Assembly: GCA_026413225.1 (NCBI GenBank)
Contig: CM048552.1
Span: forward strand, 215,040,553-215,104,552
Origin: Otis tarda
Taxonomy: Eukaryota > Chordata > Aves > Otidiformes > Otididae
Length of the DNA stretch: 64,000 nucleotides
Direction of reading: 5' to 3'
Under the pieces are notes generated by a model that had not been told where the DNA came from, made no database searches, and saw only the letters and a list, made by a program, of their open reading frames with translations. A program made the position numbers and the translations under genes. This document shows positions 12,201 through 27,200 of this stretch, in pieces. The first letter of the stretch is position 1, and each line of letters starts with the position of its first letter.

Positions 12201-15200
12201 GCGTATATTCCAATCTACCCGTCCACGTGCATCCTTTCAAGCTTTAGAAAGCGCAAGGTAGAAAGGTTTAAACCCCACTAACTCCCCTCTGCTACAGATG
12301 AAGGGCAGGCTCTCGATTAAGTCCCAGCTGATGCACGGTAACTCGTGCTTCACTCCACAGAAGTGTGAATTAAAGATCCTTTAATTGCTCCGTTTCCCTC
12401 AGGGCTAATCCCTAAAGTAGTTTTGCTTTTTGACACCAATTCCTTGCTATTGCAGCTATTGTGAAAACGATCATTTAAAATCATGGAGAAATATAAAGTA
12501 GAGTCTAATCCTAACGTTAGGATTTGATGTCTCTGTAATCTAGTCCTTGTTTAAAAAAAAGAAAACCAAACCAAACCAGCAGGGAGAAGGGAAAAAAGCC
12601 CCTGTATTTCAAAAAATAACAAATCACTTACATTAGCCTAAGGGATCTGCAAGTTATTTAGCCTTCGAATGACCAGGCCTGTGCATGGCAAGCGTGGGGA
12701 AGGGAGAGGAGGAGAGAAACTGGACAGCCACCACCCAGCAAGTTCTGCGCAGCAGACCGGCAGGGTTTTAGTATAGAAAGCAGCATCTCCTCCCTACCCA
12801 GGTCCTCGGGATCCCAGCTCCATCCCTCCCTCCATCTTAGAGGATCTGTCTCCCAGCGGCACAAGAGGGGCTTACATTTATTTTCCTTTTCGTGAAATGG
12901 TGGTGGATACGAACTGCAAAACCAAAGGTTTGGATTTCACAAGAGACTATTAAGCCCCTAGGGAATGAAGACAAGAGAAACAATGTTTGGAAAAGATTGA
13001 ACAGAAAGGGAAGAGCGCTCTGCTGGAAGCTGAACCCGGAACAGTCATTACTGCGGGCTCTGGATGCAGACCTTGTTCAACTCAACTCCCCAGCTAATGC
13101 TTTTTTTTTTTTTCTCTCTTTTCCATTTTCCTTCCAAGTGTTTTAATGGTTCTATCTGGGATGGGAGAGCAAAACACCCCATAACGCAGCTAGCCAAAGC
13201 AGTCAAGAATTTTGTGCCAGTCCAATTCTTTGACAAAAATCCAGTATTTGCGATTTCAGTTACTAGCGTAGCCAGTTGCTGAGGGCGAGCTTTAAATTTC
13301 GTTCAAGGAGACACACAAAGCTCACAGGAAACACAAGATACAACCACACAGACAGGAGCAAACGGACACCAGCTGACTCACGTCCAGGCCGCTCCGAAGC
13401 GGGGCCAAGCAAGCCCGTACCTATCTACGCTCACGTGCGATGAGAAACCGGCGCGAAGTCAACGGATCTTCTCCTAGAACTGCCTGAGCTCCCTTGACAT
13501 CTTCTCAGATCCACCACGCTGGGGTACGTTAAGCATCCCATGCAACTGGGCTGACAACAACGCTACAAAAGACATTCCAGCCTCCTAAATTTTTCAAAAC
13601 TTTAAAAAAAAAAAAGAAGAAGAGAAAAGCATTCTGAAGTCCTGCAGCTCTACTGCAATGTCAGGACACAGAGGAGGAAAAAAGCACGGTGGCGTTATGC
13701 AGTTTTCTCCAGAGGTCATGGGAGGAAGCAGCGTCCAGCCAGGCTGGAATTCAAAGCCCCTGACTCTTGGTACTTCTGTAGGAACTCTTTTTCCCTCCTG
13801 AAACCAGAGCCATACTTATCAGAAACCCTCTCAAGCATTTAATCCCCAACTTATTCCTTGATTATCTGGGATATTTAAAGTTTAAATTAACATAGAATCA
13901 AGCTCTGCTGCACAGCTCTGGATTTAACCTCAAAATAAAAAACAAAACCAAACCTAATAAACAACCAAGCAACTCATCTCAGCCAGAATTTATCCCAAAA
14001 CCTAGACCTCTCTCTGCATCGTCTTTAGAAGCTTGTGTCTTTGGAGAAGAGAGCGAATGAAGGCGATGCTCATGCTAGCAGGAGGGAAGAGAAACTGAAA
14101 TAAAAACTGTGAGTAATCAAAAAGGAATAAGGACGCAGTGGCAGCTCCAGGACCCCCTACGCAGGCCTTCCCCGAAAGGGCAGCTACCTCCACCTGGGAG
14201 CATGAGGTTGAAGCAGAACAAAGTGATTTTTGTGAACCTCTTCCTGAGCCTGGGAGAGGCTGGCCTGTAAAAACCTTCAACACATCTTCAATAAAGTTAT
14301 CGTTCCACTGAGGCGTAGGAGAGAGCTGGTCTTACCCATGCAGCCTTCCTCCTCGTCAATAAACATTTTGGATTTCAGCACACGCTTCCGTTTCCTCTTC
14401 CTCCCTCCGGCTGAAACCTGAAGGACAGCGCAGTACTGTGAGAAATCAAGAGTTAAGGCCGCGTGCACATACACAGGCCATGAAGGCATTGGGCCCAGGA
14501 GTGAAATCAAGTCTCTAATGAGGCTGAGCATGATTTGATAACTAATTATGTCCCTTCCCAGGATATCCTACTCTCATTTTTGCTAATGCTTGTGTGAGAA
14601 GGTGACAATGGGGTTGTCCCGTCACATCTCCAGAGAACGAGGAAATAACAAGGTGTGCAAGACACCAGAACTCCTGCTGTGACAAACAGCTGCGCTTTCA
14701 GTAAAACCACACACGTTTTCTCAGCTCAGAGGTTAACTTCTTGCCAATCATCGTCCCCCTCCTTCACGCAGCAGCTTCCCTTCGATACAAGCTTGGATAC
14801 CAAGAGTCTCTGGTTTTGTTTCTGGCCCTGCCCTGAACTCCTGAGGCCAAGATTCAGAGGGGAGAGCGTTCAAGTACGAGGCACAATATCAGGAGAAAAG
14901 CTAGAGTTTAAATAATAGTCTAAAAAATGAATGAACTAGTGAACGTGGTGGATTCTTTCAAGCAGGATGACACGATGGACTTGACAGGCAAACAGGATCT
15001 ACCCCCCTAGTTGGGCAATCCCCACTGAGTTGGATAAAACCAGAAGTTAATCACTCTAATACGCTTTACCTCTGTGGATGCAGGCTCCAGTTCAGCTTTC
15101 AGAGCAGGTATGGGAGATGGAGACCGGGGTTTCTCTTCCTCAGGTGCGGGAGATGGTGGGACATCTGCTAAGAAGATGAACATCTTGGTAGTACACGGCT

Positions 15201-18200
15201 CTGACGTCCCCTTGCAGCTCCGATCATTTAATTCAACTCTGAGCAATTGCTCGTAACCTGTACTTAGACCAAGGTTTACAAGTTCTCGCTCAGATTTGTT
15301 TAACTGAAGTCAGGACAAATTGTTTGACGCGGCTGGCCTCCAGCCAGACCGCTCATCCCCCGCTAAGGTGCTATGCGCTGCGGTTCCCAAAGGAAGGAGA
15401 GTGGGATTAGGATGGGAGAAGCGCATTTGGGATCTTCGGGAAGGCAAAATCAGTTCTGCCAAGGAAACTTTAAAAATAGGCGCAGAAACTGGCATGCTTG
15501 AGCCATATATTTCACTTGCTCATTAAAAAGAGACTGTAATTTGCTCAGAAATTTAAAGAGTCAGGGTTCAAGACAACATATTCCCAAACTGCTGAACGAT
15601 CTCACTTTTTTTTACCTCTCCCCCACTGGTAAAACAATCATTGCTTAACAGGCAGCGCTACACATCCCAAGCAATCCATGCTATTAGCTTGCAACTATCT
15701 TAATCCAAGAATTAAGTGCAATACACTGTTATCCATCCTAATCTTAAGGGACACCCCAACCTTTCATTCGAAAGCCAAACAAAAACCCAAACCACCCCAA
15801 AAAACTCATCTGTCATCACCTATGCTCTCCTCCAGGTGCAAGGATGGAGAGAGCGGAATCCTTTCAATGCCAAAATTGACTGAAACGGTCAAGGCCACCT
15901 TCACCAGTTTGTACAGAGCAAAACCAGCTCTGGAGCCTCCACCAGTGTCAAACTTGGCCTTAGTGAGACTAGCAGGGCTTACAGACGTGAGAGAAAGCCA
16001 GGGTCACTCTTCTGCGGGGCTGGCAGCGGGACAGAGCCGTGACGGCGAAGAAAAACCAGCGCAGGGCAAGAGGGGAAGGAGCAGCACCTTGCACCGCGCA
16101 GCAGGCACCGGGACTAATTTCAACGGCTTTAAGGAATCCTCTCCAAATCCAAGCGAGAAACGCTGCCGCGCAAGTCCTCAAACGTGGGGGAGAGCTAGGA
16201 ACGTGGGGGGAGAAACTCCTCATCTGACCTATTGCTTAATAACAACAACGATGCCGCTGGACGGGAGGACAGAGCGCCTGCTTGGCTTCTCCTCCCAGCT
16301 CCGCTGGCCGCTGCGCCGCGTTCATCCTGTCATTGTAACACGAATTCTGGATCTGTAGCTGTCCCAACCGATTAGGTCAGTGTGAAGAGTTATGACTGTG
16401 CCAGGCACGCGGCCAACTGACCTTCAGAGGTTAAGAAGGGCTCAAGTGAAACAGTGGTTGGCTGCCAAGGCGAAATAATAAATTACATTCTTCAAACAAG
16501 GACTCAGCCGCCTAACTACTGCGGTGAGCGAGGCACAGAAATGCAAACAGAGCGGGATAACACGACGCGGTACTTCACCTCGCTCCGCAGAGCCGGCTCT
16601 GGCGGCTGTGCACAGATAAAAACCAAACAAGGGATCTGCTCCGAGGTGCTGACGGGCCGGGCCGGCGAACGAGGAGCTGCGGGGAACTCAAAATTCTCCA
16701 TATTTATCCTAGGCTCACAGCAACTGCAGGCTGAAGCTGAACTGCACAGCACCGAGTCGGCTTCGCACACCGCCCAGGCTCACTGCATCAATTCAAAAAT
16801 GTTTTTTTTTATTTTTTTTTTTTTAGGGAGCACAGGCCAAGAGAGGGCTGAAAACCAGCCTGATGAAAAATTGCCACCTCTGCCACGCTCGAGCGGAGGC
16901 TGCTGAAGGTATCTGTGGCGTGCCAGCTCCACTGTTCCTGCCTGGGGGAAATCAGGGCTCTTTTTCGGCCTCCTTTAAACAAGTCCCTCAGCTTCTGGCA
17001 GGCAGAAGGCACCTTCTCCCCACGTGAGAGCGTTTCAGACCATCAAGCTGCGTCTCTATTGCTTTATTATCCTCTTCCAGCCAACGCAGCCCTCCGACAT
17101 GTGATAACTCCTGAGTCAACCTCTAGCTGCTGCCCACAGTTTACTCAACAGCAACAGCTGCATGAAATGGATACAAGTTGGGCAATTGGATGTACCAAAG
17201 ATGTAAATCCTGGCTTTGTTCACTTTGCTCTGACCCTGCCTGGAAAAAAAACAAAACAAAACAAAAACTGTGAGAAGCTTTAGTGCTTCTGCTGCGGCTC
17301 TCTGAAACCGATAGAGTTTGCAGGTTACAGCGCCACTGAAATCACCCTCCGAAGTGGCTGTAAAACACTTGTCGACACCGCGAAACGCCGCCTGTGTTGG
17401 TATAGCCGAAGCTGCCAAAACCTCCTGTCCTCCACGGACGCGCTCGTGTAGTTTGTTCTGGCACTGGAAGCAAAACAACCTGCAATGACTAAGGCACCCT
17501 CCTACCAATATAACTTTTTACTGAAAAAAAAAATAATCATTTAAATGGAGAGGATTGTGCCCTCTCTGTATTTCCAACTTGGTACAATGTGCTGACACTC
17601 ATGTAAGAAGAGCTTATTTTGGGCTAATTTCAGTACATTAAGAGCAGACTAATAGAGAAGAATGCGAAAGACTCGCCCTGACACGAGAGCCCACGCAGGA
17701 CTTCGCATCAGTCGTACGGACCCGCTTGCAAACCCACAGAACATGGCTGAGCCTGCCTGCAGAAGGGCAGTGGTTTCGCCAGCAGCCACCCAGGTGGAGC
17801 CCTGTCTGAACGCCGTTCAGTCGCAGCCACGGCCGCGGACAAGCGGCCCCTTGTATCCGCAGCCGCGCCCGCAGGAAGGGTTCGCGCCCCCCGCCCGAGG
17901 CCGTGCCCCCTCGAGCCGCGGGGAGCGGCCCGCGCGAGCGCCCCCTCGTTTGCGTCGGTAGCCTTTGATACCTGCTCTGGTGAGGCAGCTTTCCCATTTT
18001 GCACGTTTAAAACTCACCCCTCGATCGCCTGCGGGTGAATTACGCGGGTGTTGGATGAAGCCTGCCCTGTCTGGCGGCGATTTTCAAACGCTGTGCGGCA
18101 CATGGTGCCTTCCTCCCCGCTCCCACAGGGACGCAGCGTGGAACAACGTCGCTCCGGGCCCCGCTTCGCTGATGCCACTGATTAAAAACTGCCCCTGCTC

Positions 18201-21200
18201 TCTGGAGAAACCCATTTCCAACCTTGCCAAGGATAAATGCTCTCAAAGTCCAGCTGCTGTTCAATTTTTTTCTTTTAAATTATTTGTTTTATCCAACTTA
18301 CATTCCTATACTTGAATACTGAATGCAGCATTACCAGTTTGGATTCAGCATGAATATTGCAAAGAATTCAAATCTATTTCCCTTCGTCCAGTTGAATTTA
18401 GCGGGGCAAGCAGCAGAACCAAACCGCTGAACGCAGACTCCTCACAGAATTCATCAGGGTGGTTTAGATAGCCATTAGCTTAGAAGGAAGGAAGAGAAGC
18501 TCTCTGGATTCTCATCTTCCCCTTCTGAAAGGGGGGATAGTGCTAAGCTAACCCGAGTAATACAGAAATTTGTACGCACAAGCTCCAATTTGCCTACATT
18601 TACAACACAAAGCTGATTCCTGACGTAACGGAAAGATCAGAGAGGACTCTGATGCAGGAGGAGCAACAGCAGTGACAAGAAAATTCTCCAAACAGAGAGG
18701 CAAACTTCCTGCGTACATCTCCAGTGGGTCAAACTGGCGAAAACCAAAACCAGGGTGTGCAGCAAGCCAAGCCTGCAGTACTCTCTGTAGAAAGTTCTGC
18801 TCAATTTACGACAGACTTGTGGCACGGCTCTTAGTTTTAGGACACAAAACCAGTTCTAACAGAAGCAGATGAGGAGAGGGGACTGCGGTCAGCTCAGCTT
18901 GCTGCATGCTCAGAGCGCTGTCACGAGCACAGGAGGCTGGGGGTCCCCAATTCAGGGCAGCACAAGGAAGACCGACCCAACAAACCTCCACGCTTCAAAG
19001 CGCAGCCTCCCCGCGTAGCCCCACCGCGCGCCTGAAACACGGGGCTCGTTTCTGCCTCCTCTCGTTAGCAGAGAGCGGACGAGCCGAGAGATTCCAGCCC
19101 AGCGAGAAGCGGCGCTTCAAGTTGCTAAACTGGCTGATTTCAGTCTTCTCCGGAGCTAAATAACGCAGCTTGTCCGGAGGCTGAGTGATGAGTACATGGA
19201 AAGACCAGATAATAGCTTACAAACATTTAAAGAAATAAATACCAAAGAGTGCGGGCCTATTTTTTTTTTTAACGGCCAAACAAGGAGCTGTACACAGGGA
19301 ATGGGATGAAATTAAGGCTGATCATGAAGAACAGCTTCCTGAGAGATTTATCATCCCGTGGCACACTCTGAGTAGAAGTGATGGATGCCTGATGACAGAG
19401 ATCGCTTGAAATTATGCCGGGCAAAAGAGAAACCATGAAAATAGGCCTGAGGTGGCATGGCGACTGCTAAGATACCCAACAGCATTCGCCTCTCTAACTT
19501 GTATTACAGATTCTCTTCTTTCCACGGGTGTTTCCACGGGTGTTTCTCATGTGCTAGCCACACTAAATAAGCAAACAGCTCCAGTCCTCCTGCTGGAGTC
19601 CACCTCCTCGCCAGTACAACATATTTGCTGTTTCACCTTTTTTACTGGAGCTGTACACCAAACTGGTGGTTTCAATTATTTGCCCATAACGATCCCCGAA
19701 TTCTTTTCCCTATCAGCTTGTTGGATGACTGTTCCATTTCGCACATAATCCCTAGCTCGATCCCAATTTATTTTCCAGTTATCTATATTGAACGGCATTT
19801 GTCACCTCAATTATCCAAATTCTTTGGAATCTGTTCCTCATTAGAAGCCCAAATCTTGCGACGCTCTGGGCACCGCACTCCTATCGAAACCAACAGCCAC
19901 CGAGGAGACGCAGAGTCGCATCGGATATGGCTCAACTGTTTTGCCTCCAGTTTCTCTATTATTAATTTTTTTTTTTTTTTTGGAAGTCTTGCTTCCAATG
20001 CTGTCTCCCAAATCACTTCTATAAACAGACAGAGTAAAGATACCAAAAATGACCTTGGGAGGGGGGGAGGTCACTTTGCGAGTGTTTACTCACCAAATAA
20101 ACTGGTTACGACCAGTCTTACAGTTCTGGAAGGCACGCTATCTTTCACAAGAGATTTGAGAACCTCCTTCCCCGCACGTCAGCGTGACTGGCAGCACACT
20201 TGGTGAGGAGACAGCCAGATCTGAGCTAAGCTAAAACAAAGACTGAATGACTGAGGCATCTCAACTGTATGCCCAAGTGCTCGCAGCCCAAGATAAACAG
20301 AGAGCTCAAGCTACAGCCGTTTGCACGGTCTTTAGTCCTCTGAACTATTCCCTCAATCGTTGACCAACAGCCTTGGAGAGTAACGTCGTCGAAATCAGGC
20401 CCCTGACCCACATGCCTGGCTGTTTACACATCTTACCTTCCTCGTCACTGCTGTCAGATTGAAGTTGTTTGATTCGCTTCCTCTTTTTCTTCAGATTTTC
20501 AGAATCTCTTTCTTCCTCGTTATCGGACTTGTCCACCCTCTTCATTTTACTGCCACAAAAAAAAAAGAGGAAACGAATGAGTACGTGTTATCCCTTGTGT
20601 GTGCATGAAAGTGTCACACGTGTTTAGACAAGCATGTTCCCGATGGAAGTATCAGGAACAGCCTGGAGAAGAGGAGGCTCCGGGGAGACCCGAGAGCGGC
20701 TCCCAGTGCCCAAAGGGGGCTGCAGGAAAGGTGGGGACAGACTCTTCAGCAGGGCCTGCTGTGACACGATGAGGGGTCATGGTTTCAAAATAGAGGGAGG
20801 CAGATTCAGATTGGACATAAGGAAAAAAAAATTTTACGCTGAGGGTGGTGGAGCACTGTCCCAGGTTGCCCAGAGAGGCGGTGGATGCCCCATCCCTGGA
20901 AACATTCCAGGCCAGGTTGGCCGGGGCTCTGAGCAACCTGATGTGGTTGGAGATGTCCCTGCTCCTGGCAGGGGGTTGGACTGGGTGGGCTTTGAAGGTC
21001 CCTTCCCACCCAAACCATTCCATGATTCTATAAGTACTGCTAGCAAGGAAATCAAGCACCTCCGTACCTCCTAGAAACACGAGCATGAACTATACTCACC
21101 TGTACAACCAGGCATAGGTGCAGGAGCATTTTCAAGCCTCTCATCCTTACCCATATCCCATTCTCCAAAACAGAGAGGATTTCTTTCGCCCCTCTGCAGT

Positions 21201-24200
21201 TCAACAGCTTGCCCAGGCCCTCACCTAGCTTGGCCACTGCCACCTGGCGCCAGTGCGTTTCTGATCTGGTCTCTATAGCTAGGCTCCCACACACTCACGT
21301 CCCCAACAGCATCGCTCAGAAGCTCCTTTGACAGACTGCTTGCCACTGACTGACTATGAGGTAGTGTCTCAGAATCCTGGAGCCATTTTTAAAGACTACT
21401 GGAAAAATAAAATAGCTTCTTTCTTTTTAATGTTGGCGAGACGCGTCAGACTAACAAGCCTGGAGGCTAAAGGCCCACGTCTCCTCAGAGCTGGTACAGC
21501 CCAAGTGGCCTTCCCAACACCGCACTGCCAACACGCAGCTTCCAGGCCCTTGGCTTTTTCAACAAGAGCATCAACAAGAAGACCAGTTAGCACTAACTGT
21601 GATGGTGGGCTGGGCAGTGCGCTTACCTATTTAGTCAGAAACAGATTGAGACCACCAATTAATTACTCATAGGCCACCAGAGAGCCACCAGACTGTAATG
21701 ATTTTTTGTCTCTGTCAGTTTGGGTTGGATTAAACACAAAGAGCTGAACTTAAAATTTACTTGGAGCCTCAGCCCAAAGTAAACCAGTGGCATTGAAAGC
21801 AGCAGCACATTAGCTACGGCAATCAACAAGCAGAACTTTGTGTGCTGGAAGCTGTGTACATATAAGCTTGGGAATATACTACCTTCCCTGCAGTACAGGT
21901 GCTCCTGCCAGCCCCCACAGATCGCCTGCGGGGTCTACGCTACGTCTGCTCACAGCGTGAGGTTGTCTCGTGGAAAGCCACCCCCTCTCACCGAAGACTA
22001 CCTGGACCGCGTCCCTTCCCGTTTGCCACGGCTCAAACGGCCCTGAGGCACCTACAGCACTAAATGGAAAAGAAATATTGGGAAAGAATTCTAAGAGAGA
22101 TAGTTTTAGCCAGGTTTAATGCAATTTAGTAGCTGGAAACAGGAGGTGAGCCAGCATTGTACGGCCAGCCAGCTCCACGCAGGCCATCAACAAGTGGGTT
22201 AAGAGATCACAGGGACCCCGAGTGGCGTGACCCACCTTTTTTTGTCCTTTTGTTGACTTCTAGCAGCCTCTGTTTTCTTCCCAGCTTTCTCTACTACAGT
22301 ATTAGAGGATGACTCTGGTTCTGCTACAGGAACTGCAGGCTTCACTACTTCTTTCTCCTCCTTCGGTTGCTCAGGCACAGAGTTGGCTTTGAGTTTATCT
22401 GTGAATAAACCATTGAAAAGGAACAAACACTGAGCATCCAGCATGAACGACAACTTAAAAAGGGGTCAACTAAACAGAACACTGCGCACCAAGAATACAG
22501 AAAACGCTACAGACTACAGTCACCAGGGCCACAGGCACCGCAGAAGGGTTGGGAGCCTCTCTTCCAGACAGGTCCCTTGGCGTCACGCCACGTTCGTCTT
22601 TAAATCAGAGGGATCAACTGACTATAGAGTTTTAATAATGCACGAAAGAGTCCAGAAACAAAAGAATCAGGACTGATGAAGACCAATGAGCTGCACACAG
22701 CCTCCATCCTGCGTCGCGTTAGAGCTCGTGATTAGTATTTTCACTGATCTAGCAGCTTCTCATCCCACTCCAACCCCAATGCGATCAAGAACCAGCCTCT
22801 TCTGCCTACACAGCACCACATACAAGGACAATTCTGCTTCAAATGTCTTAATCTTCCTGGCAGTGGTGAAATCTTTGAAGCCAGGAGAGATGTACAACAT
22901 GTAGGGAATAAATCTCACTCCTGGCATCACCTTCTCTCTCCTACACACATAATCATTTCCAGTTCTGCTCGGTTTGCTCCTTCCCTGCGGCCACCTCACA
23001 AGTTTCCTTGAAGAGCTCCCCGAGAGAGCTCAGCAGAGAAGAAAACCTCAGGAAACTGAGGAAACCCATCCATAAAGCTTTCTCCATCACCACTGGGCTA
23101 TCTTTACCACACAATTTCAACGTCGTGGGTTTTCAGCCCATGAACTTTGGTCTAGGGCTCTTCCCAGATCTCAAGAATTTACCGGAGCTAATTGCTTAAT
23201 AGGCTTGTGAGGCTGCGGCTGAAAGCACACTCGGCTCCTCAGTCTCACAAAAACAGGAACTCGGAGACGCCCGACAGGACTGTGCCTTGTGTGCTCAGTG
23301 CTGGAACCCTACCCTGCAAACTCTGACAGATCTCTGTTAGAAAGTGAATTTTGCTGTTTACTCTCTCCCAGTACCTCTATTTTGAATCCTCTCGTCCTCG
23401 TTATTATAAGGGCACCTTTGAAGAAAGTCCTACAGTCCTTTTCCAAAGTCTATTTAAAAGCTTCGGCGTATTTTCTTTAGACTTGGATAATTCCGGGCAG
23501 AAGGGACCTCCAGAGGCCACCTACTCCAAACCCCCACTCAAAGGGGAAGGGCACTCCTCATTTGCAGCCTCCAACGATTAGCTCTTCAGTTTGCAGTAAA
23601 GAAATTAACCCTAACTACAGACTCCTCAGCGATTCGCGATGAAAAGCAAGCATCATTAAGGCGCCCTGCGTAACAGGTTTTGGCAAACCTTCTCCCAAGA
23701 GCTAATCTTCCAGCCAGAAGTACTCACTTTAAATCAGATTTCTTCTGCACTAAAAATCCTTCCTGGGTTAGTCTGCACAAATATGTCATTTTCATTGATC
23801 TCCATCCAGCAAGCTTTTTGTCTGAACAATTCCACTTACAACTTTTAATTTTTGCCTGAAGAGCTGCATACAAAAAAACATTAACCCCTCTGAGTCCAAA
23901 AGAGCAGGAGAATAACACGGAAAACTGTAAGAGGGGATTATAAAGAAAACCCAGCAAGTTTGGTGGGGTGGGAAGGAAGAGTTCTGCTCCTTTTCGTTTA
24001 TGCCTCCCATCACAGCTGTATAACAAGACACACAATATCACTCCTTTTTTTTTTTTTTTAATTGCTACTTAGCTAAAAAAAAAAAAAAAAATTTAAAAAA
24101 AGAGAGAGGTATTTCCAATTCCCTCAGGATTTTTTTTTTTTTTTAGCTGGTCCCTGACCACAATGCTCTCTGAAAACAGATGTGTGTTATAAAACACTTA

Positions 24201-27200
24201 CTCATGGCAGCTTTTCCAAAGAAGTTGCTTATGATGTTGCTCTTCGCTGGTGGTTTGCTGCTCGCTGCAGACACCTGGAAGCAAACAGAGGAGTAACCAC
24301 AGGAATTATTCAGGCAACACAGCCCTCAGAACGCACAGCACTGCTGCTGGACAAGCCAAATAAATCGGTTTAATTTGTTGAGTAGTCAGTATCTTAGATT
24401 TCAATCTCTGTTTAGGAGAATTTGAAGACAGTAGGTATTACATGGATGGAAGGATTGACAGTAAGTTACTTGTGACTCCTTAGCTAGGCCTTCAAATCTA
24501 ACGCGGGTTACATTCCCATCTGACGGCTGACAGTGTTACTGAAATAAGAGGCTGGGGCTTGGGTCGGTTCCCAGTAGAGAACTGTTCTTTTTGCAAACTA
24601 TCAGTGCCTCAATTCACAGTAACTGACAGAGGAAAGAACAGAGATCGGCCAAACCGGGAAGGCTTTATCCAGCTACTCTGGCACGTATGCCGTTCTGCTG
24701 AGCTGTTTGCAAAAAATATCACTGCTCTATTCCATTAATATAGCCATCACCAAAGTGAAAAATCACACACACACAAAAAAAACCCCACCAAAGAAATTTT
24801 GGCCTCCTAATCCCATTTATTTTCATGCAAAAAAAAAAAAATGGGCAACCACACAATAAAGTTCCCAAAACACTCAGGCACGCATATTTCACTAGTTCTA
24901 AATTCACTATAAAAAGGAACCAAAATGTACTCAGCTGTTACAAAAAAAGCCAAACCATACGCAGGGAATATGACCATTTTAATACCCGTTTACTGGCCAC
25001 CTTGCTTTAAAAAACAATTATACTAATTAAAATTGAAATGTAATCCTATCCTGGAAAAAGCAGCAGTTGAGAAGATAAACAATTTAGTCTCGCACAGGTC
25101 AAGCTCCGAAACCTCCTCCGCAGACCAAGTTTAAACACCTTGATACTTTTAAGACTCGGACTTCTCACATTTCACTTATTGCTCAAAACAAATCCTTTTA
25201 AGCACAATGGAGCGAGCGAGATCCTCAACTGGTGTATATATTGGAATAACTGAGGACAACGGAACAATTGTCTCAATAATGCAGCTATGCTGGTTTATAC
25301 TCGCCGAGATTTGGCTCAAGGAGGAACGTCAAAGCGTCAAAGTTACGGGAAATACGCTTTTGGGGATAAATCAAGAGCGTGGCGTGGTGTATTTTTGCCC
25401 AGGATGACTAAACAGTTAAATATTGACAACGCAGTGATGGAGAATTCCCAGTGGCCTGCCAGTTTAACACCAGAAGCAGTGGACAAGGGCGCACTACAGC
25501 GGTTAAGGTTATTCGGGTCGAGCAAGAGCGAAGCTAGAAGAGCGGTTCGTTAAATCTATTAACCCAGAGGGCTGCCAAGGGCTCTGAGGTAACTTACACC
25601 TGGGGCCTCCTTCGCCTCTGCTTTCGTTTCTTTATTTGCGTCCTGGGGTTTGGAAGCCGCTTTGGCTGCAAACATTCCCATGATCCCTTTGGGCTGCTGC
25701 GAGGTCTGTTTAGCGGTCGACGGACCGTGGCCGTTGACCACAGGCGCGGTGGCAGCGTTTGTGTCACTGGGTGTCTGGGAACCAGCCTGCACAGACGTCT
25801 GCGCTTGAGACACTTCAGCCGACGTCCTGGGGACCGCGGCGGCACAGTGAATGGCGCTAAACCTGTGTGACGGAGTGAAAAATTTAATTAGCCTTGTAAC
25901 TTCTTATTTTTCACCTCGGTTTCCTCCCTGGGAGCGCCTTGCTTCTCTAGTCTGGTGTTCTCCTGTTATGGGGGGAAAAAAAAAAAAAAAAAAAAAGAGC
26001 AATTTAATTTGTGCATGGGACAAGAAAGAAAGGCTGGCAGAGAACGGAGAGATGGAGACCTCTACTGAAAAGATCAGCTGAACCTGTCAGGAAGAGCCAG
26101 AGCACTCAAACGCTACACAAGCCGCTCAGATTTCGTGGGAGCGAAAAGCCCGTCTCCACGCCCAGGGTGGAGACGGAGCGCACCGCATTTTATTCCTAAA
26201 CGGGTGACGCTCTCTAAAGTTCGCCGCATAAATCGTACGGTTGTCTGATGATCTAAAACATTTACAGCTTTCAGACGCTTTGACAGAGTCCACCGCTGCC
26301 GCAACAAGCGGCCACAATCGTACCGGCCAGGTAAGTAAATCACAGCTGAAGCTGAACGGCTTCTGGCTCAGAAGATATCCATGAATTCAGACTTCACTAT
26401 ATAAAGTCATTGCCATGTAATCACTGGTAGAGAGAGACACATCTCAGCTTGGAACAGCCCAACGGGATTGTTCGGGTGGAGGGAGACAGGAGAACTAAAT
26501 GATGTGCTCGCAGTTCCAATACAATTCCCTGACAGGAATAGCTGTACCCAAAAATAACCGAACTCTGCTCCCCACTGTGCAAATCACGGGCGAGGCTTTC
26601 CAGATTTCCTACAGAAACGCCACAAAAGAGCAGAGCCTCACGCCTTCCAGGCCACTGGATTACACAGCATATTTTTATTTGCATAAGCAATAAACCAGTC
26701 CTCTGCCAATTAATTTCTGTGCCTCAGCATTAGCGGCTCACATGCACAATCCACTTCTACTCCGATCAGGAACTGAAATGTCTTAGCAAAACACCCATCT
26801 CGACAGCATTTCTAGGCTGCAGCAGCAATCTCTTGACATTCAAACCTTTAAAGGAAGGAAAGACGACTCTGAAATGAAAAAAAAAAAAAATTGCTACTTT
26901 CTTTTCTACTTTCAATCTGTTTTCAACATGGTCAGCAATGCTCTCTGGGCAGCCTTCGCTCCTGCTCCGCACACACCCGTAAGTGGCACCAACAACCCTC
27001 CAGGTGACAAATAACGTTTTATCACATTTATCACACCTGTTTTAGCACACCTGAACCTCACACACTCCAGGCGCTTGGGAAGTTCGCTTGCCTTAATGCC
27101 GCTGTGCGACTATAGCTTATGGGCTCGATCCAAAATTCACTAAACGATCGCTGAAAAAAAAGAAATAAGCAACATTCAGACTCTGCTCTGGAGCAAGGAG

